A stretch of DNA of 64,000 nt from Bradyrhizobium guangdongense (GTDB lineage: Bacteria; Pseudomonadota; Alphaproteobacteria; Rhizobiales; Xanthobacteraceae): assembly GCF_004114975.1 (NCBI RefSeq), contig NZ_CP030051.1:4526001-4590000 (forward strand), written 5' to 3'. The notes beneath the pieces were generated by a model. That model did not search any database. It had not been told where the DNA came from and worked only from the letters and a program-made list of their open reading frames with translations. Each line of letters opens with the position of its first letter. The stretch's first letter is position 1. The position numbers and the translations under genes were made by a program. Shown here piece after piece: positions 43,594 to 51,462 of the stretch.

Positions 43594-44022
43594 ATGACCG
43601 CCTATGACACCAACAACATCTTCGCAAAGATCCTGCGCGGCGAGCTGCCCTGCCACAAGGTCTATGAAGACGAGCATGTCTTCGCCTTCCTCGACATCAT
43701 GCCGCGCGTCCCCGGCCACACGCTGGTGATCCCGAAGGCCCCTGCCCGCAACATCCTCGACGTTACGCCGGACGACTATGCCCATGTGGCGCGGGCTGCG
43801 AAGAAGATCGCGATCGCCGCGATGAAGGCGTTCAATGCCGACGGCATCACCGTGCAGCAGTTCAACGAATCCGCCGGCGGCCAAGTCGTGTTTCATCTCC
43901 ACATGCACGTGATGCCCCGCCACGACGGCGTTGCGATGCTGCCACCTGCAAGCCGCAAGGAAGACGCCAAGGTCCTGGAAGAGAACGCGACCAAGCTGAT
44001 CGCGGCGCTCAAGGTGGGCTAG
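43594..44022 (+). CDS. HIT family protein (histidine triad)
   Basis: A 142-residue nucleotide-binding hydrolase. It has NNIFAKILRGELPCHKVYED, FLDIMPRVPGHTLVIPKAPA and the triad VFHLHMHVMPR. HIT/HINT proteins hydrolyse adenosine phosphoramidates and related nucleotides. Length and motif order fit the bacterial HinT group. Confidence 0.92.
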   Translation: MTAYDTNNIFAKILRGELPCHKVYEDEHVFAFLDIMPRVPGHTLVIPKAPARNILDVTPDDYAHVARAAKKIAIAAMKAFNADGITVQQFNESAGGQVVFHLHMHVMPRHDGVAMLPPASRKEDAKVLEENATKLIAALKVG

Positions 44023-44031
44023 ATCTCACCA

Positions 44032-44122
44032 CCCGTCATTGCGGGCGTAGCGAAGCAATCCAGACTGCCTCCGCAGGGACCGCCTGGATTGCTTCGTCGC
44101 AAGAGCTCCTCGCTATGACGGG
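44032..44122. repeat. Bradyrhizobium-type palindromic intergenic repeat
   Basis: CCCGTCATTGCG at the left pairs with CGCTATGACGGG at the right (with mismatches). GCGAAGCAATCCAG and CTGGATTGCTTCGTCGC form a strong inner stem. It lies between the 3' ends of the HIT and convergent trmO genes. This type is recognisable from memory as a widespread rhizobial repeat. Confidence 0.65.
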
Positions 44123-44139
44123 AAGGCGGCGATGTACCC

Positions 44140-44631
44140 TCATTCCGTCTGAAAGTCCCCCGACTGCGGCGCAGCCAGCGGGGTGAACTCACAGCGATCC
44201 GGCTTGATGTCGATCAGCGGCGTGTTGTCGAGGCAGTCGAGGCCGCGAACCAGGATGGTGTTGCCCTCGATACCGACCAGCTTCACGATCGACGTGCCGA
44301 TCGGATTGGGCCTGACCGGCGAGCGCAGCGAGAATGTGCCGCGGGTCTTCTCGTTGTTCTTCGGACTTTGCAGCACAATGTCGCGGCGCGACTTGTCGAG
44401 CCAATAGAGCACTTCGAGATTACTGTAGAAGTCGACGCCCTTGATCGCCGGCACGAAGGGCTCGAAAATCTCAAGGCGACAGACCGGGCCGTCGGTACGC
44501 CCCTGCCGGGGCGTCTCCAGCCGCGAGGCCCAGGGCGTACGGATGCGGCCGATGAAGACGAGGCCGGCATCCTCAGTCGAAGGCAGCTCGATGGCAACCT
44601 CGCCTTCGCGGAGCTCGTTTTCGCGAACCAT
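44140..44631 (-). CDS. trmO: tRNA (N6-threonylcarbamoyladenosine(37)-N6)-methyltransferase TrmO
   Basis: A 163-residue SAM-dependent methyltransferase of the TrmO/UPF0066 family. It contains VFIGRIRTPWASRLETPRQG, EIFEPFVPAIKGVDFYSNLE and VLYWLDKSRRDIV, then FSLRSPVRPNPIGTSIVKLV, the most conserved block, and LDCLDNTPLIDIKPD. It methylates t6A37 in certain tRNAs. Start ATG at 44631. The 100 bp to the next gene hold nothing recognisable. Confidence 0.9.
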   Translation of the reverse strand: MVRENELREGEVAIELPSTEDAGLVFIGRIRTPWASRLETPRQGRTDGPVCRLEIFEPFVPAIKGVDFYSNLEVLYWLDKSRRDIVLQSPKNNEKTRGTFSLRSPVRPNPIGTSIVKLVGIEGNTILVRGLDCLDNTPLIDIKPDRCEFTPLAAPQSGDFQTE

Positions 44632-44731
44632 ATTTCCAGTTCCTTGGCTGTTCGCGGGGTTTTAGCGCAATCAACACCTGCCGGCCAGCATGAAGACTTC
44701 GCCGGCGAAAACGCCCGTGCATGCGCTCTTC

Positions 44732-45757
44732 CTACCCCCTCACGCCGCGGTTCTTCAGCACGAAGCACGCCCCGCCCGCTTTCCGGATGCGATTGCAGAG
44801 ATCGTCCGCCTCGGGTCGCGTGTCGGCGCCGATGCGCACCTGGTAGAAGGCGTGCGAACCACGGCTTCGCATGACCGAGCTCAACAGGCTGGGATCGCGG
44901 TCACCGATCACGCCGCTCAGCCGCGTGACGGCGCGTGAGTACATCGCCAGCGCCTTGTTGCGGTCGAAGCCGGCGGCGAGCTGCACGCCCCAGATCTTGG
45001 CGGCCGCGAGCTCGACATGCTGCTCGAGCTCGGCGACGAACGGGTTCGGCGCGCGCTTCAGCAGCGCCATCAGGTCGCGGCAGCTCGTCGGCGGGGAGCT
45101 CGGCGGCCCCTTGCCGGTGCTGCCGGCCTTGGCCCATGTATCGACCGTAGCTCCAGTGATGGCATAGACGTAGTTGCGGGTCTGCTCCGGCATGCCACCG
45201 GTGCCGGCGAGCCATTCCTGCACCCGCCGCGGCCCAGCATTGTAGGCGGCGGCCGCGAGGCCAAGATTGCCGAACTGGTTGCGTAGCTCGTTCAAGAACT
45301 CCGCCGACTTCGGCAGGGCCTGCACCGGATTGAAGGGATTGAGCAGCCCCCGCTCGCTCGCCGTGCCCGGCATGAACTGCGCGATCCCCTGCGCCTGCTC
45401 GCCGCTGCGCGTCACGGGCCCCACCGCATCGGCCTGGAAGCGGCTCTCCTGCCAGATCACCCGGGCGAAGAATTCCAGCGGCAGATTGGCATCACGGGCG
45501 GCGGCCTCCACGATCAGGCAGATCGATTCCCGCGTATCGCTTTCGCGGTCGTCTGCAGGCTTCTCCGGTGGCTTGGCAGGTGGCGTCTCAGGTACTTGGA
45601 CGCTCGGGGCCGCGGGTTCAATCGGGCTGTCCTCGGCCTCTCCCCGTGTCGCTGAGACCAGCAATGCGACAATGACGAGTGACGCTATCCGCGCCAGTCT
45701 TGCCCACGTATCATTGTGGTGGGCGCGGGCACGGTATTTAACAACACGGTCTGCCAT
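44732..45757 (-). CDS. Lytic transglycosylase with SLT and SPOR domains
   Basis: A 341-residue exported murein hydrolase. An N-terminal hydrophobic segment (ASLVIVALLVSATRGEAEDS) serves as signal or anchor, then a Pro-rich linker follows. The SLT domain has FFARVIWQESRFQADAVGPV with catalytic Glu, GIAQFMPGTASERGLLNPFN and AAAAYNAGPRRVQEWL. A C-terminal SPOR module (FYQVRIGADTRPEADDLCNR) probably targets it to septal, denuded glycan strands. The ATG at 45757 is one of two plausible starts (45775). It is divergent from a TRAP binding-protein gene. Confidence 0.85.
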   Translation of the reverse strand: MADRVVKYRARAHHNDTWARLARIASLVIVALLVSATRGEAEDSPIEPAAPSVQVPETPPAKPPEKPADDRESDTRESICLIVEAAARDANLPLEFFARVIWQESRFQADAVGPVTRSGEQAQGIAQFMPGTASERGLLNPFNPVQALPKSAEFLNELRNQFGNLGLAAAAYNAGPRRVQEWLAGTGGMPEQTRNYVYAITGATVDTWAKAGSTGKGPPSSPPTSCRDLMALLKRAPNPFVAELEQHVELAAAKIWGVQLAAGFDRNKALAMYSRAVTRLSGVIGDRDPSLLSSVMRSRGSHAFYQVRIGADTRPEADDLCNRIRKAGGACFVLKNRGVRG

Positions 45758-45796
45758 ATCGTGGCGTTGGGCCATAGTTCGACGAGTTGCCAATCG

Positions 45797-46843
45797 ATGC
45801 TGAGTGACCTGCTTCTCCCAATGCTTTCCCCCGCCCGACGGATCCATAGCGTCCTTGTCTTCGTCTTCGCCGCGCTCATGTTCTGCGCCGCACCGACCAA
45901 GGCGCAAATCAGCTCGAACAGTACCGCTCAAACCGTCTGGCGGATGACCACCGAATATCCAGAGAACAACATATCCGGGATCGGGCTCGTCACTTTCGCC
46001 GATCGCGTCGCCGCGCGCACAAACGGTTTCGTGACCGTGACCAACGCCTTTGACAATCAGCTGAAGATCAGCTCGGGCGAAATGCCGCGCGCGGCGCTGG
46101 ATGGCCGGATCGCCGGAGGCGATGCCTTCGCAGGCGCGCTTTCCGGCGTTGACCCCGTGCTCGGCCTTTCAACTCTTCCCTTCGTGGTACAATCGGTCGA
46201 TATCGCCGCCGCGGTCAATTCGCGGGCGCGGCCGCTCTACGAGAAGGCCCTCGCCGCCCGCGGCCTCAAGCTGCTCTATCTGACGATCTGGCCGGCGACG
46301 GGCCTGTGGTCAGACCGATCCCTTGCGGGCCCCGATGATCTGCCGAAACTCACCCTGCGCGCTTACGATGCCAATTCCAGCGAGGTGATGAAGGCGGCCG
46401 GCGCGAACGCGCAATTCCTTCCGATGGACAGCGCGCTTGCCGGGCTCAGGGAGCACCGGCTGAACGCATTCCTCACCTCCGGTGACGGCGGCGCAGGACG
46501 CAAGCTATGGGATTTCCTGCCCTATTTCGCGGCCATCAACTACGCGATGCCGGTCTCGATCGCCTTTGTCCGGAACGAGGCGTTCGCGACGCTGCCCGAG
46601 CCGATGCAGCGCGAGGTGCTGGCTGCCGCGGCCGAGACCGAGCAAAGCCAGCTTGCGCTACTGGCCCACCGCACGAGCGAAAATTACGCCCGCATGCGGG
46701 ACAATGGCGTCCACATCACCGAGCCCGCACCTGCGTCCCTTGTCGCGGCGCTGCGAACCGCCGCGACGGGCACGATAACGGCGTGGGAAGCGCAGGCCGG
46801 CGCAGATGCCGCCGCGATCGTCGAATGGGCGAGACAGCAATGA
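45797..46843 (+). CDS. TRAP transporter substrate-binding protein (DctP family), orphan
   Basis: A 348-residue periplasmic binding protein. The signal peptide RRIHSVLVFVFAALMFCAAP ends near TKAQ. DctP features are WRMTTEYPENNISGIGLVTF, GEMPRAALDGRIAGGDAFAG and KLTLRAYDANSSEVMKAAGA, with Arg in the carboxylate-binding place, and WDFLPYFAAINYAMPVSIAF. No DctQ/DctM membrane genes are adjacent, so it must use distant partners or sense. The ATG at 45797 is used; the frame opens earlier at 45716. Confidence 0.85.
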   Translation: MLSDLLLPMLSPARRIHSVLVFVFAALMFCAAPTKAQISSNSTAQTVWRMTTEYPENNISGIGLVTFADRVAARTNGFVTVTNAFDNQLKISSGEMPRAALDGRIAGGDAFAGALSGVDPVLGLSTLPFVVQSVDIAAAVNSRARPLYEKALAARGLKLLYLTIWPATGLWSDRSLAGPDDLPKLTLRAYDANSSEVMKAAGANAQFLPMDSALAGLREHRLNAFLTSGDGGAGRKLWDFLPYFAAINYAMPVSIAFVRNEAFATLPEPMQREVLAAAAETEQSQLALLAHRTSENYARMRDNGVHITEPAPASLVAALRTAATGTITAWEAQAGADAAAIVEWARQQ

Positions 46844-46914
46844 CGCGACGGCTCTTGACTTGAAGTCCGATCCGACTAGCAACGGGCCGGCAGATTCAAC
46901 CCGGGCCGCTCCTG

Positions 46915-47553
46915 ATGGCAACAATCTTCTTCGACCTCGACGGCACGCTGACCAACCCAAAATCCGGGATCACGCGCTCGATCCAGTACGCCCTGGACAA
47001 GCTGAGCCTCGCGGTCCCCAGTGAGGATGAGCTGACCTGGTGCATCGGGCCGCCGCTGCATGCGAGCCTCCAGAAGCTCACAGGTAGCTCGGACCTGGCC
47101 GACCGGGCGCTGCTGCTCTACCGCGAGCGATTCAGCGATATCGGCCTGTTTGAGAACGAGGCCTATACCGGCATAGTGGATACGCTGGCGACGCTTGCAG
47201 CAACCAACCAGCGCATGTTCGTGGCGACCAGCAAGCCTGCCGTCTACGCCACCCGCATCGTCGATCATTTCGGTTTAAAGTCCTATTTCGAGCGTGTGTT
47301 CGGCTCCGAGCTCGACGGCACGCGCGTGGACAAGCGTGACCTCCTCCGCTACGCGCTCGGAGAGACCAGGGCGAATGCGGACAGCGCCATCATGATCGGC
47401 GACCGCAGCCATGATGTGGTCGGGGCCCGGACCAACGGCATGACGGCGATCGGGGTGCTCTATGGCTATGGCAGCGAGGCCGAACTGAAGGATGCCGGCG
47501 CCCATCACATCTGTGCCGCGCATCCTGAACTGCTCGGTCACTGCGTGATCTAG
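46915..47553 (+). CDS. HAD family hydrolase (phosphoglycolate phosphatase-like)
   Basis: A 212-residue HAD phosphatase. Motif I is FFDLDGTLTNPKSGI, motif II is VATSKPAVYA, and motif III/IV is KRDLL...IMIGDRSHDVVGARTNGM. The cap domain is of the helical C1 type (GPPLHASLQKLTG). It resembles Gph/PgmB-like enzymes and may act on phosphoglycolate or sugar phosphates. It overlaps the convergent aldoxime dehydratase by 4 bp. Confidence 0.88.
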   Translation: MATIFFDLDGTLTNPKSGITRSIQYALDKLSLAVPSEDELTWCIGPPLHASLQKLTGSSDLADRALLLYRERFSDIGLFENEAYTGIVDTLATLAATNQRMFVATSKPAVYATRIVDHFGLKSYFERVFGSELDGTRVDKRDLLRYALGETRANADSAIMIGDRSHDVVGARTNGMTAIGVLYGYGSEAELKDAGAHHICAAHPELLGHCVI

Positions 47554-48590
47554 GCAGCGATTGTCTCGACAGCCGCAAGCATCCCTGTCTTCGGATGGCA
47601 GTTGAGATATTCGAAGAACTGCTCATCGGCCGCTGCCACCGTGACCTCATGATAGAGCCGCAGCTTCGCTGACGGCCCCAGCGTCGACAGATACTTCATC
47701 GCCGCACCGAAGATCTTCACGTGGGTCGGATGCGATTCCGCCCACCGCTCCAGCGCGGCCAAGCTCTTCCACCAGCTCTGACCATAGGATTTCTCGCTCG
47801 CGCTGCCGTCAGCCGAGAGCACCTGCATGTAACGGTTGGCATAGCAGCCGATCGCAAGGCCGCCGTCGCGCAGAAAATCCATGCCTTCGCGCAGCACCGG
47901 CTCGACGTCGTCGAGATAGAGCTTTCGTTCCGAGGCCTCGGTATCGCTCCAGTCCTGCCCGGAGCGGATCAGGCAAAGATTGTCCTGCGCCTTTACGCGC
48001 ATCCGTGCGCCGTCGCGGACCAGTTCGGGATCGCAGCCCGGCGATATCGGATCGGTCTGCGACAGCGGAATACGGTCGCGCATGCCGCCCCAATAGGCGT
48101 GCTCCTGCACCTCGCCACTCATGCCCTCAGCGATGACCGCGACACCTTCTGGCCTGCCGAGCGAGGAGAACAGCGTCTCGTGCCGCGCCACGGTGGGACG
48201 CAGCACCTCGATGAAGGTGCCGATGTCCTGGCGTGTCTTTCCGGTCCACACCTCGCGCGCGGGCATAAACCAGGCGTCGAAGCGCGGGATATCGTCCCAA
48301 TAGGCCACCGAGACAATATTCACGTAGCCGGCCTCGTCGACATAGCGCGCGCGATCCCAATGCGAGGGGCCGCCCTCGCCGGCAAACAACCGGGCGATTT
48401 CGGCGAGCGCTTCCGCCGCAGCCGCCGGTGATGTTCCACGATACTGCACGCCGAAATAACCCATTACGACGCGGTTCACGCCGGGCTTGTAGCGCGCCAC
48501 GAACGAGGGATATGGCGGCCGGTAATCATCGGACACGTGCTTGTGGCGGGTACGCTGGATTTCCAGATGTGCAGGAATTGCGGATTCCAT
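47550..48590 (-). CDS. oxd: Aldoxime dehydratase (phenylacetaldoxime dehydratase family)
   Basis: A 346-residue heme lyase that dehydrates aldoximes to nitriles. The family blocks are present: YKPGVNRVVMGYFGVQYRG, SVAYWDDIPRFDAWF and EHAYWGGMRDRIPLSQTDP. The proximal heme His is likely in AESHPTHVKIFG, and the catalytic His in LRLYHEVTVAAADEQFFEYL. The ATG at 48590 lies 8 bp after GGGGAGG and is better spaced than the ATG at 48596. A nitrilase gene sits 28 bp upstream on the same strand, giving a two-step aldoxime to acid pathway. Confidence 0.88.
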   Translation of the reverse strand: MESAIPAHLEIQRTRHKHVSDDYRPPYPSFVARYKPGVNRVVMGYFGVQYRGTSPAAAAEALAEIARLFAGEGGPSHWDRARYVDEAGYVNIVSVAYWDDIPRFDAWFMPAREVWTGKTRQDIGTFIEVLRPTVARHETLFSSLGRPEGVAVIAEGMSGEVQEHAYWGGMRDRIPLSQTDPISPGCDPELVRDGARMRVKAQDNLCLIRSGQDWSDTEASERKLYLDDVEPVLREGMDFLRDGGLAIGCYANRYMQVLSADGSASEKSYGQSWWKSLAALERWAESHPTHVKIFGAAMKYLSTLGPSAKLRLYHEVTVAAADEQFFEYLNCHPKTGMLAAVETIAA

Positions 48591-48618
48591 AATCATGTCC
48601 TCCCCTCGTCCCTGATCA

Positions 48619-49635
48619 TCAGCTCGCTGCCAGGGCAATATCCACCGGTTCGACGGTGTCGACCGGCAGCGCGAACTGCTCGACCCGCTTGTACGGCTTC
48701 TTGTTGACCAGCAGCCGTGTGACGTCAGGCCGCGAGTAGTGCCCGGCGGGATCGGCGGCGTTCTTGGCGACGCCGATGGCGCCGAGATCGATCTCAGCCA
48801 CCAGCAGCCCCTCCTGGTCGGGTGCAAGCTTGTCGCCGATCTGGCTGCCGTCGGGGCCATAGATCGCGGCAAAGCCGCCGCCCACATGCAGCAACGCGTT
48901 CTTGTCCGGCCGATCGCAGAGCTCGTCGATCATCGCCTGCGAGACCGTGGCGCAAGGCGCCAGCACGAAGCAGGAGCCTTCAACCGCATAAACGCGCGAG
49001 GCGGCGTTGTTGACCTCAGCCCCGAGAGCCGGAGCGAAAGGATCATACAACGAGAAACTCGGCCACGCCGCGACATGCACCTGCTCGTTCTGGGCATACA
49101 TAGCGTATTTCGACAATGGCTGGAGATGCTCCCAGCAGCACAACGCACCGATGCGGCCGATGTCCGGGCGCGCATGAACCGCGAGATCGCTGCCGTCGCC
49201 TTCGCCGTAAACCGTGCGCTCGGCATGGGTCGGCCGCAATTTGCGGCGCTTGGCGATCGTCTCGCCGTCCGGCCCGATCAGCCATTGCGCCAGATAGAGG
49301 CTGCCGCCATCGCGCTCGGACAGGCCGATCACCGCCGTAAGCTTGGCCTTGCGGACAGCATCGCGCAATCGCTCGGCCTGCGGGCTGTCGTAGGACAGTG
49401 AATTGTCGAAATAGCGCTGCACAAAGCCGCGGCCGATCGCCCAGGCAGGCGAGTCCATCCAGATATGCCAGGGGTAGCCGGGGATGAAGGCCTCTGGGAA
49501 CGCGATCAGCTTGGCGCCTTTCTCCGCGGCCTCCCTGATCAGCGCGATCGACTTGTCGATCGAGGCATCGAGGTCGAGCCAGGCCGGCGCCGCCTGCACC
49601 ACCGCGACCTTGTATTTCGGATGTTCAATGCCCAT
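48619..49635 (-). CDS. Nitrilase
   Basis: A 338-residue carbon-nitrogen hydrolase. The catalytic Glu lies in LIAFPEAFIPGYPWHIW, Lys in KRRKLRPTHAERTVYGEGDG, and Cys in GALCCWEHLQPLSKYAMYAQ. These signatures and length fit true nitrilases rather than amidases. It converts the nitrile from the neighbouring aldoxime dehydratase to a carboxylic acid and ammonia. Start ATG at 49635 with AAAGGAGG 6 bp upstream. Divergent from an AraC-type regulator. Confidence 0.9.
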   Translation of the reverse strand: MGIEHPKYKVAVVQAAPAWLDLDASIDKSIALIREAAEKGAKLIAFPEAFIPGYPWHIWMDSPAWAIGRGFVQRYFDNSLSYDSPQAERLRDAVRKAKLTAVIGLSERDGGSLYLAQWLIGPDGETIAKRRKLRPTHAERTVYGEGDGSDLAVHARPDIGRIGALCCWEHLQPLSKYAMYAQNEQVHVAAWPSFSLYDPFAPALGAEVNNAASRVYAVEGSCFVLAPCATVSQAMIDELCDRPDKNALLHVGGGFAAIYGPDGSQIGDKLAPDQEGLLVAEIDLGAIGVAKNAADPAGHYSRPDVTRLLVNKKPYKRVEQFALPVDTVEPVDIALAAS

Positions 49636-49817
49636 TGCCACCTCCTTTGCCGGTTGATCCAAGACCACGTCCGATGCAGTCTATTGGGCCAAGCTGGGCG
49701 GGCATGCGCTCGACCAGGGTGGAACAAAAACTCGACTGGAAGGGATCGCGCGCCGGGTACGGAATTTGCCTGCGGGCGTGGTCTGGTTTTGCTGGAAGTA
49801 GAAAGGGAGGCCTGCCG

Positions 49818-50774
49818 ATGACGATCCAGTTCACGACAGACGGCAGCCCCGGCTACCGGCGGCTCGCTCTCTGGCAGGACATCGTTTGCGACGTCTTCGT
49901 CGGGCTCGACTGCAAGTCGGATCTCGGCAGCGCCTTTCACGGCTCGGTCACGCAGGTCCCGCTCGGCAAAGCCGTTTGCTCCGAAGTCCGCTCCGACCGC
50001 CAACACGTCTTCCGCACGCCATCGCGCATCGCACGTTCGGATCAGGACTATATCCTCGTCGCGCTCGGCAATCGCGGCGATGGCGGCGTGGTGCAGGACG
50101 GTCGCGAAACCGTGATTCATCCCGGCGAATTCGCGCTCTACGACACCACGCGTCCCTATGAGCTGAAGTTCAGGGACAGCTTCTCCCAGACGATATTCAA
50201 GGTGCCCCGCGAAATGTTGCAGCGGCGGCTGGGCGGCACCGAGACGCTCACCGCGATCACGTTCGGGGCCGATGTGCCGCTCGAACGGCTGGCCTGTGAT
50301 TTCATCTTCAGGCTTTGCCAGAGCGCGGACCGGCTCGCGCCCAACAACGCCGCCGCTTTGTCCGAGCAGGCCGTCGACCTGCTGGCGATGGCGCTCAGCG
50401 AGCGACTCGGCAAGACTTCTCTGCCCTCCTCGACCCATCGCTCCGCCCTGCTTTGCCGGCTCAAGGCGCATATCCGCACACGCCTCGCCGATCCCGATCT
50501 CTCGCTGGCCGCGACCGCCGCGGCGCTCGGCATCTCATCGCGCTATGTCAATGATCTCCTCGCCGACGAGGATACCTCGTTCCAGCGCCATGTGCTCGCG
50601 GAGCGCCTCGCCCAGTGCAAGCGCGACCTCGCCTCGCCCGTGCTCGCCCACCGCCACATCGGCGAAATTGCGTTTGCCTGGGGCTTCAACGACGTCTCGC
50701 ATTTCGGCCGCGTCTTTCGCGAGCATTTCGGCATGTCGCCGCGCGATTACAGGCAAAGCCAGCTGCGGCACTGA
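49818..50774 (+). CDS. AraC family regulator, probable control of the oxd-nitrilase operon
   Basis: A 318-residue regulator with an AraC-binding-like N-terminal sensor (YRRLALWQDIVCDVFVGLDC, HPGEFALYDTTRPYELKFRD) and a C-terminal double helix-turn-helix (DLSLAATAAALGISSRYVND, HIGEIAFAWGFNDVSHFGRV, FREHFGMSPRDYR). This type matches NitR/OxdR-like activators of nitrile genes. Start ATG at 49818, with GGGAGG upstream. It is divergent from the nitrilase gene across 182 bp in which I see no clear operator. Confidence 0.88.
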   Translation: MTIQFTTDGSPGYRRLALWQDIVCDVFVGLDCKSDLGSAFHGSVTQVPLGKAVCSEVRSDRQHVFRTPSRIARSDQDYILVALGNRGDGGVVQDGRETVIHPGEFALYDTTRPYELKFRDSFSQTIFKVPREMLQRRLGGTETLTAITFGADVPLERLACDFIFRLCQSADRLAPNNAAALSEQAVDLLAMALSERLGKTSLPSSTHRSALLCRLKAHIRTRLADPDLSLAATAAALGISSRYVNDLLADEDTSFQRHVLAERLAQCKRDLASPVLAHRHIGEIAFAWGFNDVSHFGRVFREHFGMSPRDYRQSQLRH

Positions 50775-50857
50775 CGTCCGCCACGCGCCCGCCCTTGAGC
50801 TGAATCAAGTGCGCTTGCGCAGCTCATGGCATCCTGCGACGGTCGCGAGGGCTCCCG

Positions 50858-51022
50858 ATGCGCCGATTTGCCATGAAGGCCCTGTTCACGGTTCTCTCGT
50901 TCGGAAGAGCGGAGCGAGAGAGGATCGATTGGGATCGCCGCATCCTGATCTTCTCCACAGGGGTAACGATCGCCTTGATTGCGCTCTACGTCTGGGCCAA
51001 GGCGACCTCGCGCTGGGAATGA
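50858..51022 (+). CDS. Small single-pass membrane protein (54 aa)
   Basis: A 54-residue gene below the usual length cutoffs. It begins MRRFAMKALFTVLSFGRAER, has a charged segment (ERIDWDRR) and one transmembrane helix (ILIFSTGVTIALIALYVW), ending KATSRWE. GAGGG lies about 7 bp before the ATG. Its TGA overlaps an ATG of the following cytochrome frame (TGATG), so the two are probably coupled. It may assist the cytochrome; function unknown. Confidence 0.6.
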   Translation: MRRFAMKALFTVLSFGRAERERIDWDRRILIFSTGVTIALIALYVWAKATSRWE

Positions 51023-51033
51023 TGGAGTACACG

Positions 51034-51372
51034 ATGAAGAGGTTCGCGCCGATCCTGCTGGCCATCGGCGTTCTGTGGAGCACCGCCAGTCAAGCCCTGG
51101 ACCTCGAGCAGCGGCGCGCTGGAGCAATGCTGCAGCGGATGTGCGCGCGGTGCCACGCCGTCGGCAGGATGGGCGCGAGCCCGAACGAACTGGCGCCGCC
51201 GTTCCGTTATCTCGGCGAGAACAAGCTCTACGATCCGGACTTCATGCAGCGCCTTCAAGACGGCTACAGCAGCATTCATCGCGCCATGCCGACGGCTCGA
51301 TTCGGCCGTGACGACGCAGAGGCCGTGGTAAGCTACCTCAGGGCGATTCAGGAGTCGCGGAGGTCGAAATAG
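51034..51372 (+). CDS. Small periplasmic c-type cytochrome
   Basis: A 112-residue protein with signal peptide (MKRFAPILLAIGVLWSTASQ) and one heme site CARCH in MLQRMCARCHAVGRMGASPN. The distal Met is probably in YSSIHRAMPTARFGRDDAEA. It is a class I-like electron carrier. The ATG at 51034 follows GGAG by 6 bp; the ATG at 51022 overlaps the stop of the upstream small gene. No oxidase or dehydrogenase partner is adjacent. Confidence 0.82.
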   Translation: MKRFAPILLAIGVLWSTASQALDLEQRRAGAMLQRMCARCHAVGRMGASPNELAPPFRYLGENKLYDPDFMQRLQDGYSSIHRAMPTARFGRDDAEAVVSYLRAIQESRRSK

Positions 51373-51462
51373 GGCTGAAATGCCCACGGCTTCGGCTGGA
51401 ACCATCCTGGGTCGGACCAAGTTGCGGACCAGTGACCGCGCCTCAACCGAATTCGCTTTACG

